A stretch of DNA of 64,000 nucleotides, taken from contig JAHFSA010000003.1 in NCBI GenBank assembly GCA_023265995.1, positions 1-64,000 of the forward strand. Direction: 5' to 3'. This DNA is from Perlucidibaca sp. Lineage in GTDB: Bacteria; Pseudomonadota; Gammaproteobacteria; Pseudomonadales; Moraxellaceae. A program made the translations under genes and the position numbers. This document shows, piece after piece, positions 9,207 through 18,817 of the stretch; positions within the stretch are counted from its first letter, which is position 1; each line of letters starts with the position of its first letter. The notes under the pieces are model-generated. The model saw only the letters and a program-made list of their open reading frames with translations. It ran no database searches and was not told where the DNA came from.

Positions 9207-10127
9207 ATGAACAAGGTTAATAACTCGGGTGAGGCAGGACGGCTCGACATCAGTCGGCTCGACCTCAACCTGTTCCGCGTTTTCGACACCATCTACCGCG
9301 AGCGCAACCTCACACGCGCCGCCGGGATACTCTGCCTCAGCCAGTCCGCCGTCAGCCATGCCATCGGTCGCTTGCGCATGCAGCTCGGCGATCCGCTGTT
9401 CGTGCGCGAGGGCCAGGGCGTGGTGCCGACACCGCTGGCCGATCGTCTCTGGCCGGATATCCAGGATGCGCTGGCGCTGTTCCGGCAGGCCGTGCATCGC
9501 AGCCAGGTCTTCGAGCCGGCGCGCGACATCACGCAGGTGACGCTGGCGATGAACGACGAGCTGGAGCCGGGCATCCTGCCGGTGCTGGTACGCGCACTGC
9601 GGGCGGCGGTGCCGGAGGTGCGGGTGTCCAGCGTGCGCCTCGATCGCGCCAGTCTGCGTGCCGATCTGGCGGCGGGGCGACTGGACTGCGCCATCGACAT
9701 CGCCCAGCCGGTGTCGCCGGACCTCTGTCATGCCCTGCTGCTGCAGGATGATTTCGTGGTGGTCAGTCGCGTGTCGCGGGTATTGGACACGGAGGCCTAT
9801 CTGGCGGCGCAGCATGTCACCGTGTCATCGCGCCGTACCGGGCGCGCGGTCGAGGATCTGGGACTGGCCCGGCTCGGGCTGGAGCGGCAGGTGGTGATGC
9901 GCTGCCAGCACTACGAGGCGGCGTGCCGGATCGTGGCGGAGAGTGATCTGCTGCTGACCATGCCCCGGCGACAGGCCGAGGCGATCAACACGGCGGTGGG
10001 CAATGTGGTGCTGGAGCTGCCGGTGCCGCTGGCGGGGATAGAGCTGCATCTGTACTGGCATCGGCAGCGGGAGGCGGACCCGGCCAACCAGTGGCTGCGG
10101 GAGAGGGTGGTCTGGATGCAGGGGTAA
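9207..10127 (+). CDS. LysR-family transcriptional regulator
   Basis: The 306-residue protein has an N-terminal winged helix at about residues 16-75 (LDLNLFRVFDTIYRERNLTRAA, QSAVSHAIGRLR, DPLFVREG) and a C-terminal periplasmic-binding-like effector domain. The HTH sequence resembles the NodD/LinR-type subgroup. It is divergent from the acyl-CoA dehydrogenase operon with only 79 bp between, so it most likely controls that operon in response to a pathway metabolite and represses itself. The effector cannot be read. Confidence 0.92.
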   Translation: MNKVNNSGEAGRLDISRLDLNLFRVFDTIYRERNLTRAAGILCLSQSAVSHAIGRLRMQLGDPLFVREGQGVVPTPLADRLWPDIQDALALFRQAVHRSQVFEPARDITQVTLAMNDELEPGILPVLVRALRAAVPEVRVSSVRLDRASLRADLAAGRLDCAIDIAQPVSPDLCHALLLQDDFVVVSRVSRVLDTEAYLAAQHVTVSSRRTGRAVEDLGLARLGLERQVVMRCQHYEAACRIVAESDLLLTMPRRQAEAINTAVGNVVLELPVPLAGIELHLYWHRQREADPANQWLRERVVWMQG

Positions 10128-10272
10128 GGCGCGCAGCATGAGCGCTGTTGTCAGTGGTGCGCTTTCAGCAACAGTCTGTTCGTCTGTTCCCCAATGACAG
10201 GCTCGGATAACAACGGTCTAATGCTTCCCAAGCGCCGCCACCAGGGCAGCGAATTCAGCAGAGGAGGCAATC

Positions 10273-10848
10273 ATGGCTCATGTCGCCATCGTGTTTTTCA
10301 GTGGTTACGGTCACACCGCTCGCCAGGCTGAAGCCGTGCGGGTCGGTGCCGCTTCGGTCGCGGGTGCGCAGGTCAGCGTGCTGCAGATCGACAGCAATGG
10401 CGACCTGCCGGAAGGCGGTCTCGACACCTTGACCAGCGCCGATGCCATCATCTATGGCAGCCCGACCTACATGGGCGGCCCGGCCTGGCAGTTCAAGAAG
10501 TTCGCCGATGCCTCGTCCAAGCCCTGGTTCACGCAGAACTGGAAGAACAAGCTGGCCGCCGGCTTCACCAATTCGGCTTCGGTCAACGGTGACAAGTACG
10601 CCACCATCAACTACTTCTGGACGCTGGCCATGCAGCACAGCCAGCTCTGGATCGGCACCGGCCTGATGCCGTCCAACACCAAGGCCCATGGTCCGGCAGA
10701 TGTGAATTGGAGCGCCGGTTTCGGTGGCGCCCTCGCCATCTCGCCGTCGGATGCCTCGCCGGATGAGGCACCGCGCGCCGGTGACCTGGAGACCGCTCGC
10801 CTGCTCGGCGTGCGTGTCGCCGAAACGGCCGCTCGTCTGATCGCCTGA
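10273..10848 (+). CDS. flavodoxin-like NAD(P)H-dependent oxidoreductase (WrbA-related)
   Basis: The 191-residue protein opens with VAIVFFSGYGHTARQAEAV, the FMN phosphate-binding loop of the flavodoxin fold, followed by ADAIIYGSPTYMGGPAWQFKKF and NYFWTLAMQHSQLWIGTG, as in WrbA-type quinone reductases. It is expected to be cytoplasmic, to bind FMN and to reduce quinones by two electrons. A strong GAGGAGG sits 6-12 bases before the ATG, and an inverted repeat follows the gene. It appears monocistronic. Confidence 0.87.
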   Translation: MAHVAIVFFSGYGHTARQAEAVRVGAASVAGAQVSVLQIDSNGDLPEGGLDTLTSADAIIYGSPTYMGGPAWQFKKFADASSKPWFTQNWKNKLAAGFTNSASVNGDKYATINYFWTLAMQHSQLWIGTGLMPSNTKAHGPADVNWSAGFGGALAISPSDASPDEAPRAGDLETARLLGVRVAETAARLIA

Positions 10849-10866
10849 CCCCGGGAGGGGTGTTTT

Positions 10867-10905
10867 CGGAAATGACACGTCTGTCGGGCTGGCGTGTCAT
10901 TTCCG
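10867..10905 (+). terminator. inverted repeat, possible terminator
   Basis: A perfect 13-base stem (10867-10879 with 10893-10905; CGGAAATGACACG) closes a 13-base loop 18 bases after the flavodoxin-like gene. No long T tract follows on the plus strand, so efficiency is uncertain. Confidence 0.5.
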
Positions 10906-11008
10906 GGTCTTGCTGATTTGCTGCCGGCCGTCGCAGTGTCATCAAACTGCAACAGCAATGCGCTAACGCCTCGGTTAGACTGGTGCGAACGTTCAGGCTG
11001 AAGGACAT

Positions 11009-11647
11009 ATGGCCAAGTTCATTTCCGTGGCGCAGCTCAAGGGCGGCGCGGGAAAAAGCACCATCGCGACCAATCTTGCGGGCTGTCTGGCCCGCGAATT
11101 CCGTACCGGACTCATCGATGCCGACATGCCGCAGGGTACCTCCATGCGCTGGGCTGCCTTGCGCGAGGATCCCCGGCTGACGGTGGTCACCGCCGAGAGC
11201 GCTGCCGATCTGGCACGCGAGGCGGAGGCGCTTGATGACCTTTGCGATGTGGTGGTCATAGACCTGCCGCCGCGCAGCCTCAAGTTCCTGCGCGAAATCA
11301 TGCCGTTCACCGATCTTGTCATCATGCCGCTGACCGCTTCGGCACCGGATGTCTGGGCGACCGAGCAACTGGTCGAGGTGGTGCGCGAGGCGAAGAAGAC
11401 CAGCAAGCGTCTGAAGGCACGGCTGGTCTGGAACCGTCTGCGCGCCAGCAAGGCCAGCGATGCCTTTCTCGCCGGGACGGGCGAGGCGTTGCGTGCCAAG
11501 GAACTGTCGTCGCATCTCGCCAGCCGCACGGCCTATGTCGAGGCCATGGGGCGCGGCCTGACCGTGACTGAATGGAGCGATGCCAAGGCGCGTGCCGAGT
11601 TCGAGACCTTTCTTGGCGAGGTGCGCGAGCAGCTCAGGCTGGGCTGA
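11009..11647 (+). CDS. ParA/MinD-like partition ATPase
   Basis: The 212-residue protein has the deviant Walker A box KGGAGKST at residues 11-18, with signature and catalytic lysines, LIDADMPQGTS as Walker A', and VVVIDLPPR as Walker B. It matches short stand-alone ParA proteins that position cargo on the nucleoid or at the pole. No parB or centromere-like repeats are adjacent, so plasmid or chromosome partition is not shown. GAAGGA lies just before the ATG. Neighbours are a flavodoxin-like gene and an aminotransferase, which do not suggest a cargo. Confidence 0.86.
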   Translation: MAKFISVAQLKGGAGKSTIATNLAGCLAREFRTGLIDADMPQGTSMRWAALREDPRLTVVTAESAADLAREAEALDDLCDVVVIDLPPRSLKFLREIMPFTDLVIMPLTASAPDVWATEQLVEVVREAKKTSKRLKARLVWNRLRASKASDAFLAGTGEALRAKELSSHLASRTAYVEAMGRGLTVTEWSDAKARAEFETFLGEVREQLRLG

Positions 11648-11755
11648 CGGGTCGGGCAGGTCGTCAGTGTCAGGCTGCGCAGCGGTTGCTGACACCCCCG
11701 ACTCAAGGGTATAGATCAGCCTCTTGCCAATGCCTGGCCTGTCCGGAGATGTCAC

Positions 11756-12898
11756 GTGTCCAGCCCCATCCAGCCCCCCGCGACCTCGGGACTGTACGAA
11801 TACTCTGTTGTCTTCACCGACCGTGCCCTCAATCACATGTCCCCTGGTTTTCAGCAGGTCATGCGCGACATTTCGGCGACGCTGAAGAAGGTCTATCACG
11901 CCGAGGCGGTGGCGGTGGTGCCGGGTGGTGGCAGCTTCGGCATGGAGGCGGTGGCACGCCAGTTCGCGACCGGAAAGAAGTGCCTGGTGATCCGCAATGG
12001 CTGGTTCAGCTATCGCTGGTCGCAGATCTTCGAGGCCGGCAGCATTCCGGCGGCGGAGATCGTGCTCAAGGCCCGGCCGGTGGCCGAAGGCCGGCAGCAG
12101 GCCTGGGCTCCGGCGCCGATCGACGAGGTGGTGGCGACCATACGGCGCGAGAAGCCGGACCTGGTGTTCGCGCCGCATGTCGAGACCGCCTCCGGCATGA
12201 TCCTGCCGGATGACTATCTGCGTGCCGTGGCCGATGCCGTGCACGAGGTTGGCGGCCTGTTCGTGCTCGACTGCATTGCTTCCGGCACGGTCTGGGTCGA
12301 CATGCAGGCCTGCGCTGTCGACATCCTCATCAGCGCGCCGCAGAAGGGCTGGAGCGCATCGCCCTGCAGCGCCCTGGTCATGTTCAGCGCCGAGGCGCTG
12401 GCGCGCATCGTCCATACCCGCAGCACCAGTTTCGCCGGCGATCTGCTGAAGTGGCTGCAGATCATGCAGGCCTACGAGAAGGGCGGCCATGCCTATCACG
12501 CCACCATGCCCACCGATGCCCTGGCGCGTTTCCGTGATGCCATGCACGAGACCGAAGCCGCCGGTTTCGATGACCTGCGCGCCTACCAGCTGGAGCTCGG
12601 CGGCAAGGTCCGCGCCATGTTTCGCGAGCTCGGCTTCAAGAGCGTGGCCGCGCCCGGCTTCGAGGCGCCCGGGGTGGTGGTCTGCTACACCGACGATGAC
12701 GGTGTGCACACCGGCCGCCGCTTCATCGAGCTCGGCCTGCAGTGTGCCGCCGGCGTGCCGCTGATGTGCGACGAGCCGGCTGATTACAAGACCTTCCGTG
12801 TCGGCCTGTTCGGCCTCGACAAGCTGCACAACATCGATCGCACGGTGTCGCGTCTGGAGGCGGCGCTGGTGCAGCTGGGTGTGCCGCATGTCGTTTGA
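11756..12898 (+). CDS. class V aminotransferase (alanine-glyoxylate/serine-pyruvate type)
   Basis: The 380-residue PLP enzyme carries the fold-type I features: [17 protein letters not shown] phosphate loop, [14 protein letters not shown] and the PLP lysine in SAPQKGW (Lys near 197). The start is GTG at 11756, with GGAG nine bases upstream. The 3' end overlaps the glutathione reductase start by 11 bases, so the two are likely co-translated. Substrate choice between alanine-glyoxylate, serine-pyruvate and 2-aminoethylphosphonate types cannot be settled by eye. Confidence 0.85.
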   Translation: MSSPIQPPATSGLYEYSVVFTDRALNHMSPGFQQVMRDISATLKKVYHAEAVAVVPGGGSFGMEAVARQFATGKKCLVIRNGWFSYRWSQIFEAGSIPAAEIVLKARPVAEGRQQAWAPAPIDEVVATIRREKPDLVFAPHVETASGMILPDDYLRAVADAVHEVGGLFVLDCIASGTVWVDMQACAVDILISAPQKGWSASPCSALVMFSAEALARIVHTRSTSFAGDLLKWLQIMQAYEKGGHAYHATMPTDALARFRDAMHETEAAGFDDLRAYQLELGGKVRAMFRELGFKSVAAPGFEAPGVVVCYTDDDGVHTGRRFIELGLQCAAGVPLMCDEPADYKTFRVGLFGLDKLHNIDRTVSRLEAALVQLGVPHVV

Positions 12899-14348
12899 TG
12901 TCGACCTCTTCGTCATTGGCGCCGGCTCCGGCGGTGTCCGTGCCGCGCGTTTCGCGGCCGGCTTCGGCGCCCGCGTGGCGGTGGCGGAGAGCCGCTATCT
13001 CGGCGGCACCTGCGTCAATGTCGGCTGCGTGCCCAAGAAGCTGCTGGTCCATGGCGCGCATTTCAGCGAGGACTTCGCGCATGCCGCCGGCTTCGGCTGG
13101 GATGTCGGCGCGCCCGGCTTCGACTGGCCGCAGCTGATCGCCAGCAAGAACCGAGAGATCGCAAGACTCAACGGCATCTATCGCGAGCTGCTGGTGAACA
13201 GTGGTGTGACCCTGCACGAGGGTCATGCCCGTCTGCTCGATGCCCATACCGTCGAGGTCAACGGCCAGCGGGTGACGGCGGGGCATATCCTGATCGCCAC
13301 CGGGAGCTGGCCACAGGTGCCGGACATTCCGGGGCGCGAGCTTGCCATCACCTCCAACGAGGCCTTCTTTCTGCCAGCGCTGCCGCGTCGCGTCATCGTC
13401 GTCGGCGGCGGCTACATCGCGGTCGAGTTCGCCTCGATCTTCCATGGCCTTGGCGCCCGGGTGACGCAGCTCTATCGCGGCGAGCTGTTCCTGCGCGGCT
13501 TCGACCAGAGCGTGCGCGAACATCTGCGTGACGAGCTGAGTGGCAAGGGCGTGGACCTGCAGTTCAACGCCGATGTCGCCAGCATTGCCCGTCAGGCCGA
13601 CGGCAGTCTCGCCGCCACCCTCCGCGATGGCCGCGTGCTGGAGACGGACTGCGTGTTCTACGCCACCGGTCGCCGGCCCATGCTCGACAACCTGGGCCTG
13701 GAAAGCCTGGGTAGGGAAAGCCCGGACCAGGAAAGCCCGGGCTCGGGGGCGGCTGGCGTGCAGCGTGACGAGGCCGGCTTCATCCGTGTCGACGAGCGCT
13801 ATCTCAGCAGCGTGCCGTCGATCTCGGCCATTGGCGATGTCATTGGTGATCGCATCGGGGCTGACCGTGCTGCCGGCGTCAGTCGCCTGCCATTGACGCC
13901 GGTGGCGCTGGCCGAGGGCATGGCGGTGGCGCGCCGGCTGTTCCGCCCCGACCAGTTCCGCGTGGTCGACTACCGTCTGATCCCGACCGCCGTGTTCAGC
14001 CTGCCCAATATCGGCACCGTGGGCATGAGCGAGGCGGATGCGCTGGCTGCCGGGCACAGCGTCAGGGTTTTCGAGAGCCGTTTCCGGCCCATGAAGCTGA
14101 CGCTGACCACGAGCCGCGAGCGCACGCTGATGAAGCTGGTGGTGGATGCCGACACGGACCGTGTGCTGGGTTGTCACATGGTCGGAGCCGATGCCGGCGA
14201 GATCGTGCAGGGCATGGCGGTGGCGCTGAAGGCTGGGGCGACCAAGCAGGTGTTCGACGAGACCATCGGCATCCATCCCACGGCCGCGGAGGAGTTCGTG
14301 ACCATGAGGATGGTTACGCGGACGGAGATTCCGGCGGCAGGGGACTGA
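12888..14348 (+). CDS. gor: glutathione-disulfide reductase
   Basis: The enzyme reduces GSSG with NADPH. The 486 residues contain [14 protein letters not shown], redox-active CVNVGC (Cys42/Cys47), the NADPH-site [13 protein letters not shown] and the C-terminal catalytic HPTAAEE (His463). I choose the ATG at 12888 because the FAD motif begins within ten residues; this overlaps the aminotransferase. It is about 35 residues longer than usual: an insert rich in ES-P-G lies at about residues 265-295 (13690-13780), built from short repeats of GAAAGCCYGG. Its 3' end overlaps the convergent AraC gene by 35 bases. Confidence 0.93.
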   Translation: MSFDVDLFVIGAGSGGVRAARFAAGFGARVAVAESRYLGGTCVNVGCVPKKLLVHGAHFSEDFAHAAGFGWDVGAPGFDWPQLIASKNREIARLNGIYRELLVNSGVTLHEGHARLLDAHTVEVNGQRVTAGHILIATGSWPQVPDIPGRELAITSNEAFFLPALPRRVIVVGGGYIAVEFASIFHGLGARVTQLYRGELFLRGFDQSVREHLRDELSGKGVDLQFNADVASIARQADGSLAATLRDGRVLETDCVFYATGRRPMLDNLGLESLGRESPDQESPGSGAAGVQRDEAGFIRVDERYLSSVPSISAIGDVIGDRIGADRAAGVSRLPLTPVALAEGMAVARRLFRPDQFRVVDYRLIPTAVFSLPNIGTVGMSEADALAAGHSVRVFESRFRPMKLTLTTSRERTLMKLVVDADTDRVLGCHMVGADAGEIVQGMAVALKAGATKQVFDETIGIHPTAAEEFVTMRMVTRTEIPAAGD

Positions 14349-15441
14349 CGCTTTTCTGCGTTCTGTCCACAGCCAGCGCACGCTGGCGGTACTGGCTGGG
14401 TGTCTCGCCCGTCCACTGCTTGAAGGCACGGGTGAAGTTGGCCGGAACGTCATAGCCCAGCAGCTCGGCGACCTGCTGGATCTCCAGTGCGGGATTGCCC
14501 AGCAGCTCCAGGGCATCGCGGTGGCGCGCCTGCTCCAGCAGGATCTTGTAGCCGCTGCCCAGTTGCTGCAGCTTGCGCCGCAGGGTGCGCAGCGACAGCT
14601 TGAGGCGGGTGGCGAGCATGCCGGGATCGGGGTAGCCGGTCGGCTGCAGGGTCATTTCGGCGCGGGCATGATCGACCAGTGCGTGATCGGCACCATCCTC
14701 TCCCCACAACGCGTACTCGCGTTCGCACAAGGCGATGGCCTGGCGCAGCGCCTCCGGGTTGCCTGTCGGCAGGCGGCGCTGGAACTGCTGCTTGCCGGGC
14801 AGGCGTATGAGGTTGGCACCCTGGCCGTAACGGACATGCGGGAAGCGCTCGCGGAAGCGGGCGTAATGCGCTGGTTCGGGGAATTCGAAGCAGACCTCGC
14901 CGGGAAAGCGCGACGTGCCGAGCAGGAACTGCACGCCCATGCAGAAGCTGATCATCATGCCTTCGATCAGGGTCCGGCCGCTGGCGCCCGACATGGGCAG
15001 CTCGCCATGGAATTCGAAGACGTAGGCGTCGGCAGTTTCGCGGAAGTCGAAGCTGATGCCGCGCCCGCGCAGATGCCAGAAGCGCTGCAGGATGGTGACG
15101 GCATCCAGCGGCGTGGCCGCACAGAGCAGGGCATAGCCGAGGTTGCCGTGGGCGGTCAGGGGCAGGCGCAGGCCGGTCTCGAAGCCTATGCCGGGGTCCG
15201 TGCTGGCGGACAGCAGGGCGTCGATCAGGGTCAGGAAGGCGCGCAGCGTGATGCGCCGCGTTGGGTCGGCCAGCTGGTCCGGCTGCAGTCCGGCCGCGGC
15301 CAGCAGCGCGGCCACATCCAGGTCCTTTTCCCGTGCCAGTTCGAGATACTGCAGCGGGTAGGTCACCGGCGTGTTGGGCTGGTCTACCCAGCTCGGGTAT
15401 CGGTCATGAAACAGCACGCTATGGCCACCAATGATAAGCAT
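14314..15441 (-). CDS. AraC-family transcriptional regulator (OruR/ArgR-like)
   Basis: The 375-residue protein (from the ATG at 15441; a GTG at 15477 is also possible) has an N-terminal PF12625-type sensory domain and a C-terminal double HTH ([40 protein letters not shown]). This subgroup often controls lipid, ornithine or phthalate catabolism. Its gene ends inside gor on the other strand. It is divergent from the PF10118 hydrolase gene (78 bp apart) and is the best candidate regulator for that gene. Confidence 0.88.
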   Translation of the reverse strand: MLIIGGHSVLFHDRYPSWVDQPNTPVTYPLQYLELAREKDLDVAALLAAAGLQPDQLADPTRRITLRAFLTLIDALLSASTDPGIGFETGLRLPLTAHGNLGYALLCAATPLDAVTILQRFWHLRGRGISFDFRETADAYVFEFHGELPMSGASGRTLIEGMMISFCMGVQFLLGTSRFPGEVCFEFPEPAHYARFRERFPHVRYGQGANLIRLPGKQQFQRRLPTGNPEALRQAIALCEREYALWGEDGADHALVDHARAEMTLQPTGYPDPGMLATRLKLSLRTLRRKLQQLGSGYKILLEQARHRDALELLGNPALEIQQVAELLGYDVPANFTRAFKQWTGETPSQYRQRALAVDRTQKSVSPLPPESPSA

Positions 15442-15519
15442 GTTGTCCGCCGAGCATCTCACGCAAGCGGGTGCCACGCCAGTAGTCTGACTTCATGGTC
15501 ACAAGATTGAGGATTTGCC

Positions 15520-16377
15520 ATGACTGCTGCTGCCCACGTCCAGACCCGCCGCGCCCAGGCCGCTGCCCGTCCGCACGATCTCAAGGTCCGACGCATGGAT
15601 TTCGAGTTCAGCGACGACATTCCCGAGTTCTGGTTCGATAACGACCCGTTCAAGACCCTGCTGCTGGCGGCCATGTCCGGCGGCTTCCCCGAGGGCGAGC
15701 GCTTCTTCATCGACTCGGTGCGTCACTTCCAGGATCGCGTCACCGATCCCGGCTTGCGCGAGGCCATCCGTGCCTTCATCGGCCAGGAGGGGCATCACTC
15801 CAAGGAACACAAGACGCTCAATGACTTCTTCACGCGCCGGGGCCTGCCTATCGACAAGATCGATCGCAACGTCGGCAAGTTCATGACCTGGATGCGCGAT
15901 AACCTGTCACCGGAGCGGCAACTCGCGCACACGGTGGCGGTCGAGCACTTCACCGCCATCCTGTCCGAGCTCTACATTCTCAATGGCGATGCCCTGCGCA
16001 GCATGGACCCGCGCATGGCCACGATCTGGGCCTGGCATGCGGTGGAGGAGGCCGAGCACAAGGCGGTGGCCTTCGATGTCTACAAGGCCACGGTCAATGA
16101 CGAGTGGATCCGTGTTTCCGAAATGGCCCTGGTCACGCTGCTCTTCGTCGGCTTCACCGCTTATGACGTCTACCGCCTGCTGCGCCGCACCGGCCATGTC
16201 CGCGACTGGCGCATGTGGCTGCGCAGCAGCAACGAGATGTGGGGCGTGCCCGGCCATTTCCGCAAGATGATCCCGGCCTACCTGTCGTTCTATCGTCGCA
16301 GCTTTCATCCCAACGACATCGACGCCTCGGTGAAGCTGGCGCGCATCAAGGCCGAGTTCCTCGGCAGCAAGGCCTGA
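15520..16377 (+). CDS. PF10118-type predicted metal-dependent hydrolase
   Basis: The 285-residue protein has the conserved features of this ferritin-like helical family: the VRRMDFEFSDDIPEFWFDND opening, GQEGHHSKEH (about residues 87-96) and WHAVEEAEHKAVAFD (about 169-183), whose Glu/His residues could bind two metals. A hydrophobic helix (LVTLLFVGFTAYDVYRLL) follows. Function is unproven; members are frequent in lipid-degrading Proteobacteria and Actinobacteria. GAGGA precedes the ATG, and a bidirectional terminator follows. Confidence 0.85.
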   Translation: MTAAAHVQTRRAQAAARPHDLKVRRMDFEFSDDIPEFWFDNDPFKTLLLAAMSGGFPEGERFFIDSVRHFQDRVTDPGLREAIRAFIGQEGHHSKEHKTLNDFFTRRGLPIDKIDRNVGKFMTWMRDNLSPERQLAHTVAVEHFTAILSELYILNGDALRSMDPRMATIWAWHAVEEAEHKAVAFDVYKATVNDEWIRVSEMALVTLLFVGFTAYDVYRLLRRTGHVRDWRMWLRSSNEMWGVPGHFRKMIPAYLSFYRRSFHPNDIDASVKLARIKAEFLGSKA

Positions 16378-16418
16378 GCTGCCGGCCCGGAGGCGTTGCA
16401 GCGAAATCAGCGCAGAGA

Positions 16419-16444
16419 AAAATGCCGGCATCAGCCGGCATTTT
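16419..16444. terminator. bidirectional rho-independent terminator
   Basis: An 11-base perfect stem, AAAATGCCGGC (16419-16429) with its complement (16434-16444), has a 4-base loop. A and T runs on either side let it serve both the PF10118 gene and the convergent Old Yellow Enzyme gene. Confidence 0.85.
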
Positions 16445-16462
16445 CATTTGGCCGATGCGTGC

Positions 16463-17794
16463 TCAGCCACGCTGACGACGCGCCCACTTCACCCGCGCCG
16501 CAGTCTGCAGCTCATCCCAGTAGTAGGCGAAGAAGGCCGGCACGATGCCCAGCGAGGTATCGGGCTGCTTGCCATCGGCGAGCCGGAAGATCTGCTGGTA
16601 GTACCAGGCCTGGCTACCGAGGACATTGATCAGCTTGAACGGCAGCACCGGGCTGGCGGGCGAGAACAGGCCCTTGTCGGCGAGCTTGAGCTGGTGCTCG
16701 TAGGAGACGGCGCGGTCGATGTCGCCGCTGAGCAGCTGCTGCGGCGTATCCGGATCGGTGCAGAGCGGACGGGCCAGACCGATCATGTCGCAGACACCTT
16801 CGTTGATGGCCTCTTCCATGGCCGCGATGCTGCGGAAGCCGCCGGTGACCATCAGCGGCATGCTGGCAACCTTGCGGATGGCGGCGGCATAGGTCAGGAA
16901 GTAGGCCTCGCGCTGCTTCGTGCTGACACGCACGGCAGGGGCGTCTTCGCGTGCCGAGTCGGCGCTGCCGCTGTGGCCGAGCAGGCGCGGCTGTTCGTAG
17001 GTGCCGCCGGAGATCTCGAGCAGGTCGATGCCTTCGTGGTTCAGCCACTGCACGACCTGCAGGCATTCCTCATGCGAGAAGCCACCCTTGCGGAAGTCGT
17101 CGGAGTTGAGCTTGACCGCGATCGGATAGTCCGGGCCCACGGCCTTGCGCACCGCGCGGATGCTTTCGAGCAGGAAGCGGGCACGGTTTTCCAGCGCGCC
17201 ACCCCAGGCATCGGTGCGCTGGTTGGTCACCGGCGACAGGAATGCCGACAGCAGATAGCCATGCGCCGAGTGCACCTGCACACCGGTGAAGCCGGCGTCC
17301 TTGGCGATGCGGGCGACGCGGCCGAAGCGCTCGATGAGATCGAGGATCTCGCTGTGGGTCAGCGCGCGCGGCGCGGCGTAATTGCCGAGCAGTTCGAGTT
17401 GCACTGCCGACGGGCCGACCGGGGCGCTGGTGACATAACGCGGCGACTGGCGGCCGGCATGCGAGATCTGCATCCAGAGCTGGTTGCCGGCAGCGGTGCC
17501 GGCGCTGGCCCAGGCGCGCAGCTGGGCCATGCCCTCGGGTTCACCGCTGGCCGGCGCGGGATCGATGGCGACGTTGCCCGGACGTTCCAGGACATTGCGG
17601 TCGATCAGCACGTTGCCGGTCATCAGCAGGCCGGCGCCGCCCTCGGCCCAACGTCGGTACAGCGTGGCGTGGCGCGCGGTGGCATGCAGGCGGGCATCGG
17701 CCACGCCCTCGGTCATGGCGGCCTTGGCGAGACGGTTGGGGATGGTCACGCCGCAGGGCAGGGTGAAGGGTTGCGCGAGTATCGAGTCAGTCAT
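16463..17794 (-). CDS. NADH:flavin oxidoreductase, Old Yellow Enzyme family
   Basis: The 443-residue protein is a TIM-barrel FMN enzyme: IPNRLAKAAMTEGVAD at the N-terminus, QISHAGRQSPRYV as FMN contact, FTGVQVHSAHGYLLSAFLSPVTNQRTDAWGG catalytic loop (given in part) and VTGGFRS phosphate loop. It would reduce activated C=C bonds, for example of enones or 2,4-dienoyl compounds. It has no C-terminal FeS/FAD module, unlike FadH. It is the last gene of the TetR-epimerase-OYE operon, 39 bp after the epimerase. Confidence 0.9.
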   Translation of the reverse strand: MTDSILAQPFTLPCGVTIPNRLAKAAMTEGVADARLHATARHATLYRRWAEGGAGLLMTGNVLIDRNVLERPGNVAIDPAPASGEPEGMAQLRAWASAGTAAGNQLWMQISHAGRQSPRYVTSAPVGPSAVQLELLGNYAAPRALTHSEILDLIERFGRVARIAKDAGFTGVQVHSAHGYLLSAFLSPVTNQRTDAWGGALENRARFLLESIRAVRKAVGPDYPIAVKLNSDDFRKGGFSHEECLQVVQWLNHEGIDLLEISGGTYEQPRLLGHSGSADSAREDAPAVRVSTKQREAYFLTYAAAIRKVASMPLMVTGGFRSIAAMEEAINEGVCDMIGLARPLCTDPDTPQQLLSGDIDRAVSYEHQLKLADKGLFSPASPVLPFKLINVLGSQAWYYQQIFRLADGKQPDTSLGIVPAFFAYYWDELQTAARVKWARRQRG

Positions 17795-17833
17795 GAGAGC
17801 ACCAGATGAAAGTGGCTGTGAGTCGGTAGCGGG

Positions 17834-18817
17834 TCAGCGCGGATAGCGCGCGGCGATATCGGCCATGCCTGCGGCCAGGGTGATGCGCGGCTGATAGCCC
17901 AGCACCCGTTGCGCCTTGCCGATGGCATAGCGGTGGCGGCGCAGCAGGAACTGCACGCCGGCCGGACTGGCGGGCGGCTTCTGGCCGAGCAGGCGCCAGA
18001 CCGGTGCGCTGGCGCGCAGGAAGCCGGCGATGGTCCAGGTCGGCAGCAGCGGCAGGGGCTTGCCGGCAATGCGCGCGTGATGGGCGAAGAAGTCGCGGCA
18101 GGGCGTGGCGACGCCATCGGTGATGGTGAAGGCCTGGCCGGCCACGGCATCGGACTGCTGCATCTTGTCGAGCGCCAGCAGCACGCCATCGAGCAGGTTG
18201 TCGACATGGACATGATTGATGACGCCGCGGCCGAAGTCGGGCAGCACGAACAGGCGGCGCCGCAGCAGGTCGATGGGGCGTAGCACCCAGGGCACGCTGG
18301 CGTGGCCGTAGACATCGCCGGGGCGTATCACCACCACCTGCATGGCGGCCGGATTGTGGTGGCCGAGGGCGACCTGCTCGCTGGCGAGCTTGGTGTCGTT
18401 GTAGACATTGCCCTGGCCATCGAGCGGACCATCCTCGCCAACATCCTGCGGGTAGTCGAAGCCGTAGACCATGACCGAGGACAGATGGATGAAGCGGCGC
18501 ACGCCGACGGCGCCGGCTATGCGGCAGACCGTGCGGGTGCCTTCGACATTGACGCGCTCGTAGTCCGCGCGCGCGCCATCCTCCTCGACGATGGCGGCGG
18601 TGTGGAAGACGCAGTCGGCACCGGCCAGCGCGCTGCGCACGGCATTTTCGTCGTTGATGTCGCCGACGGTGACGCTGGCGCCGAGGGCTCGCGCGCGATC
18701 GGCGGCTTGCGGCGACAGTTCCAGTCCTTGCACCTGCCAGCCGAGGGCGATGGCGCGTTCGGCCATGCGCAGGCCGATGAAGCCGCCGATGCCGGTGATG
18801 GCGAGGGTCGTGGTCAT
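17834..18817 (-). CDS. NAD-dependent epimerase / 3-beta-hydroxysteroid dehydrogenase-like SDR
   Basis: The 327-residue extended SDR has TGIGGFIG at residues 8-15, an HTAAIVEEDG segment and the catalytic YNDTK motif. The sequence pattern (NVEGTRTVCRIAGAVGVRRFIHLSS) matches the 3-beta-HSD/dihydroflavonol-4-reductase branch, so a hydroxysteroid or related alcohol is a possible substrate. Its ATG overlaps the TetR stop by four bases, so the regulator and enzyme are translationally coupled. Confidence 0.87.
   Translation of the reverse strand: MTTTLAITGIGGFIGLRMAERAIALGWQVQGLELSPQAADRARALGASVTVGDINDENAVRSALAGADCVFHTAAIVEEDGARADYERVNVEGTRTVCRIAGAVGVRRFIHLSSVMVYGFDYPQDVGEDGPLDGQGNVYNDTKLASEQVALGHHNPAAMQVVVIRPGDVYGHASVPWVLRPIDLLRRRLFVLPDFGRGVINHVHVDNLLDGVLLALDKMQQSDAVAGQAFTITDGVATPCRDFFAHHARIAGKPLPLLPTWTIAGFLRASAPVWRLLGQKPPASPAGVQFLLRRHRYAIGKAQRVLGYQPRITLAAGMADIAARYPR

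Noticed and set aside
10962-10980. GCTAAC...GTTAGAC pair resembling attC core sites
   Set aside because: The whole element is under 20 bases with no inner stem, too short for attC, and no cassette adjoins it.
10607-12916. 769-residue minus-strand frame across ParA and aminotransferase genes
   Set aside because: It spans three independent plus-strand genes and has no recognisable domain.
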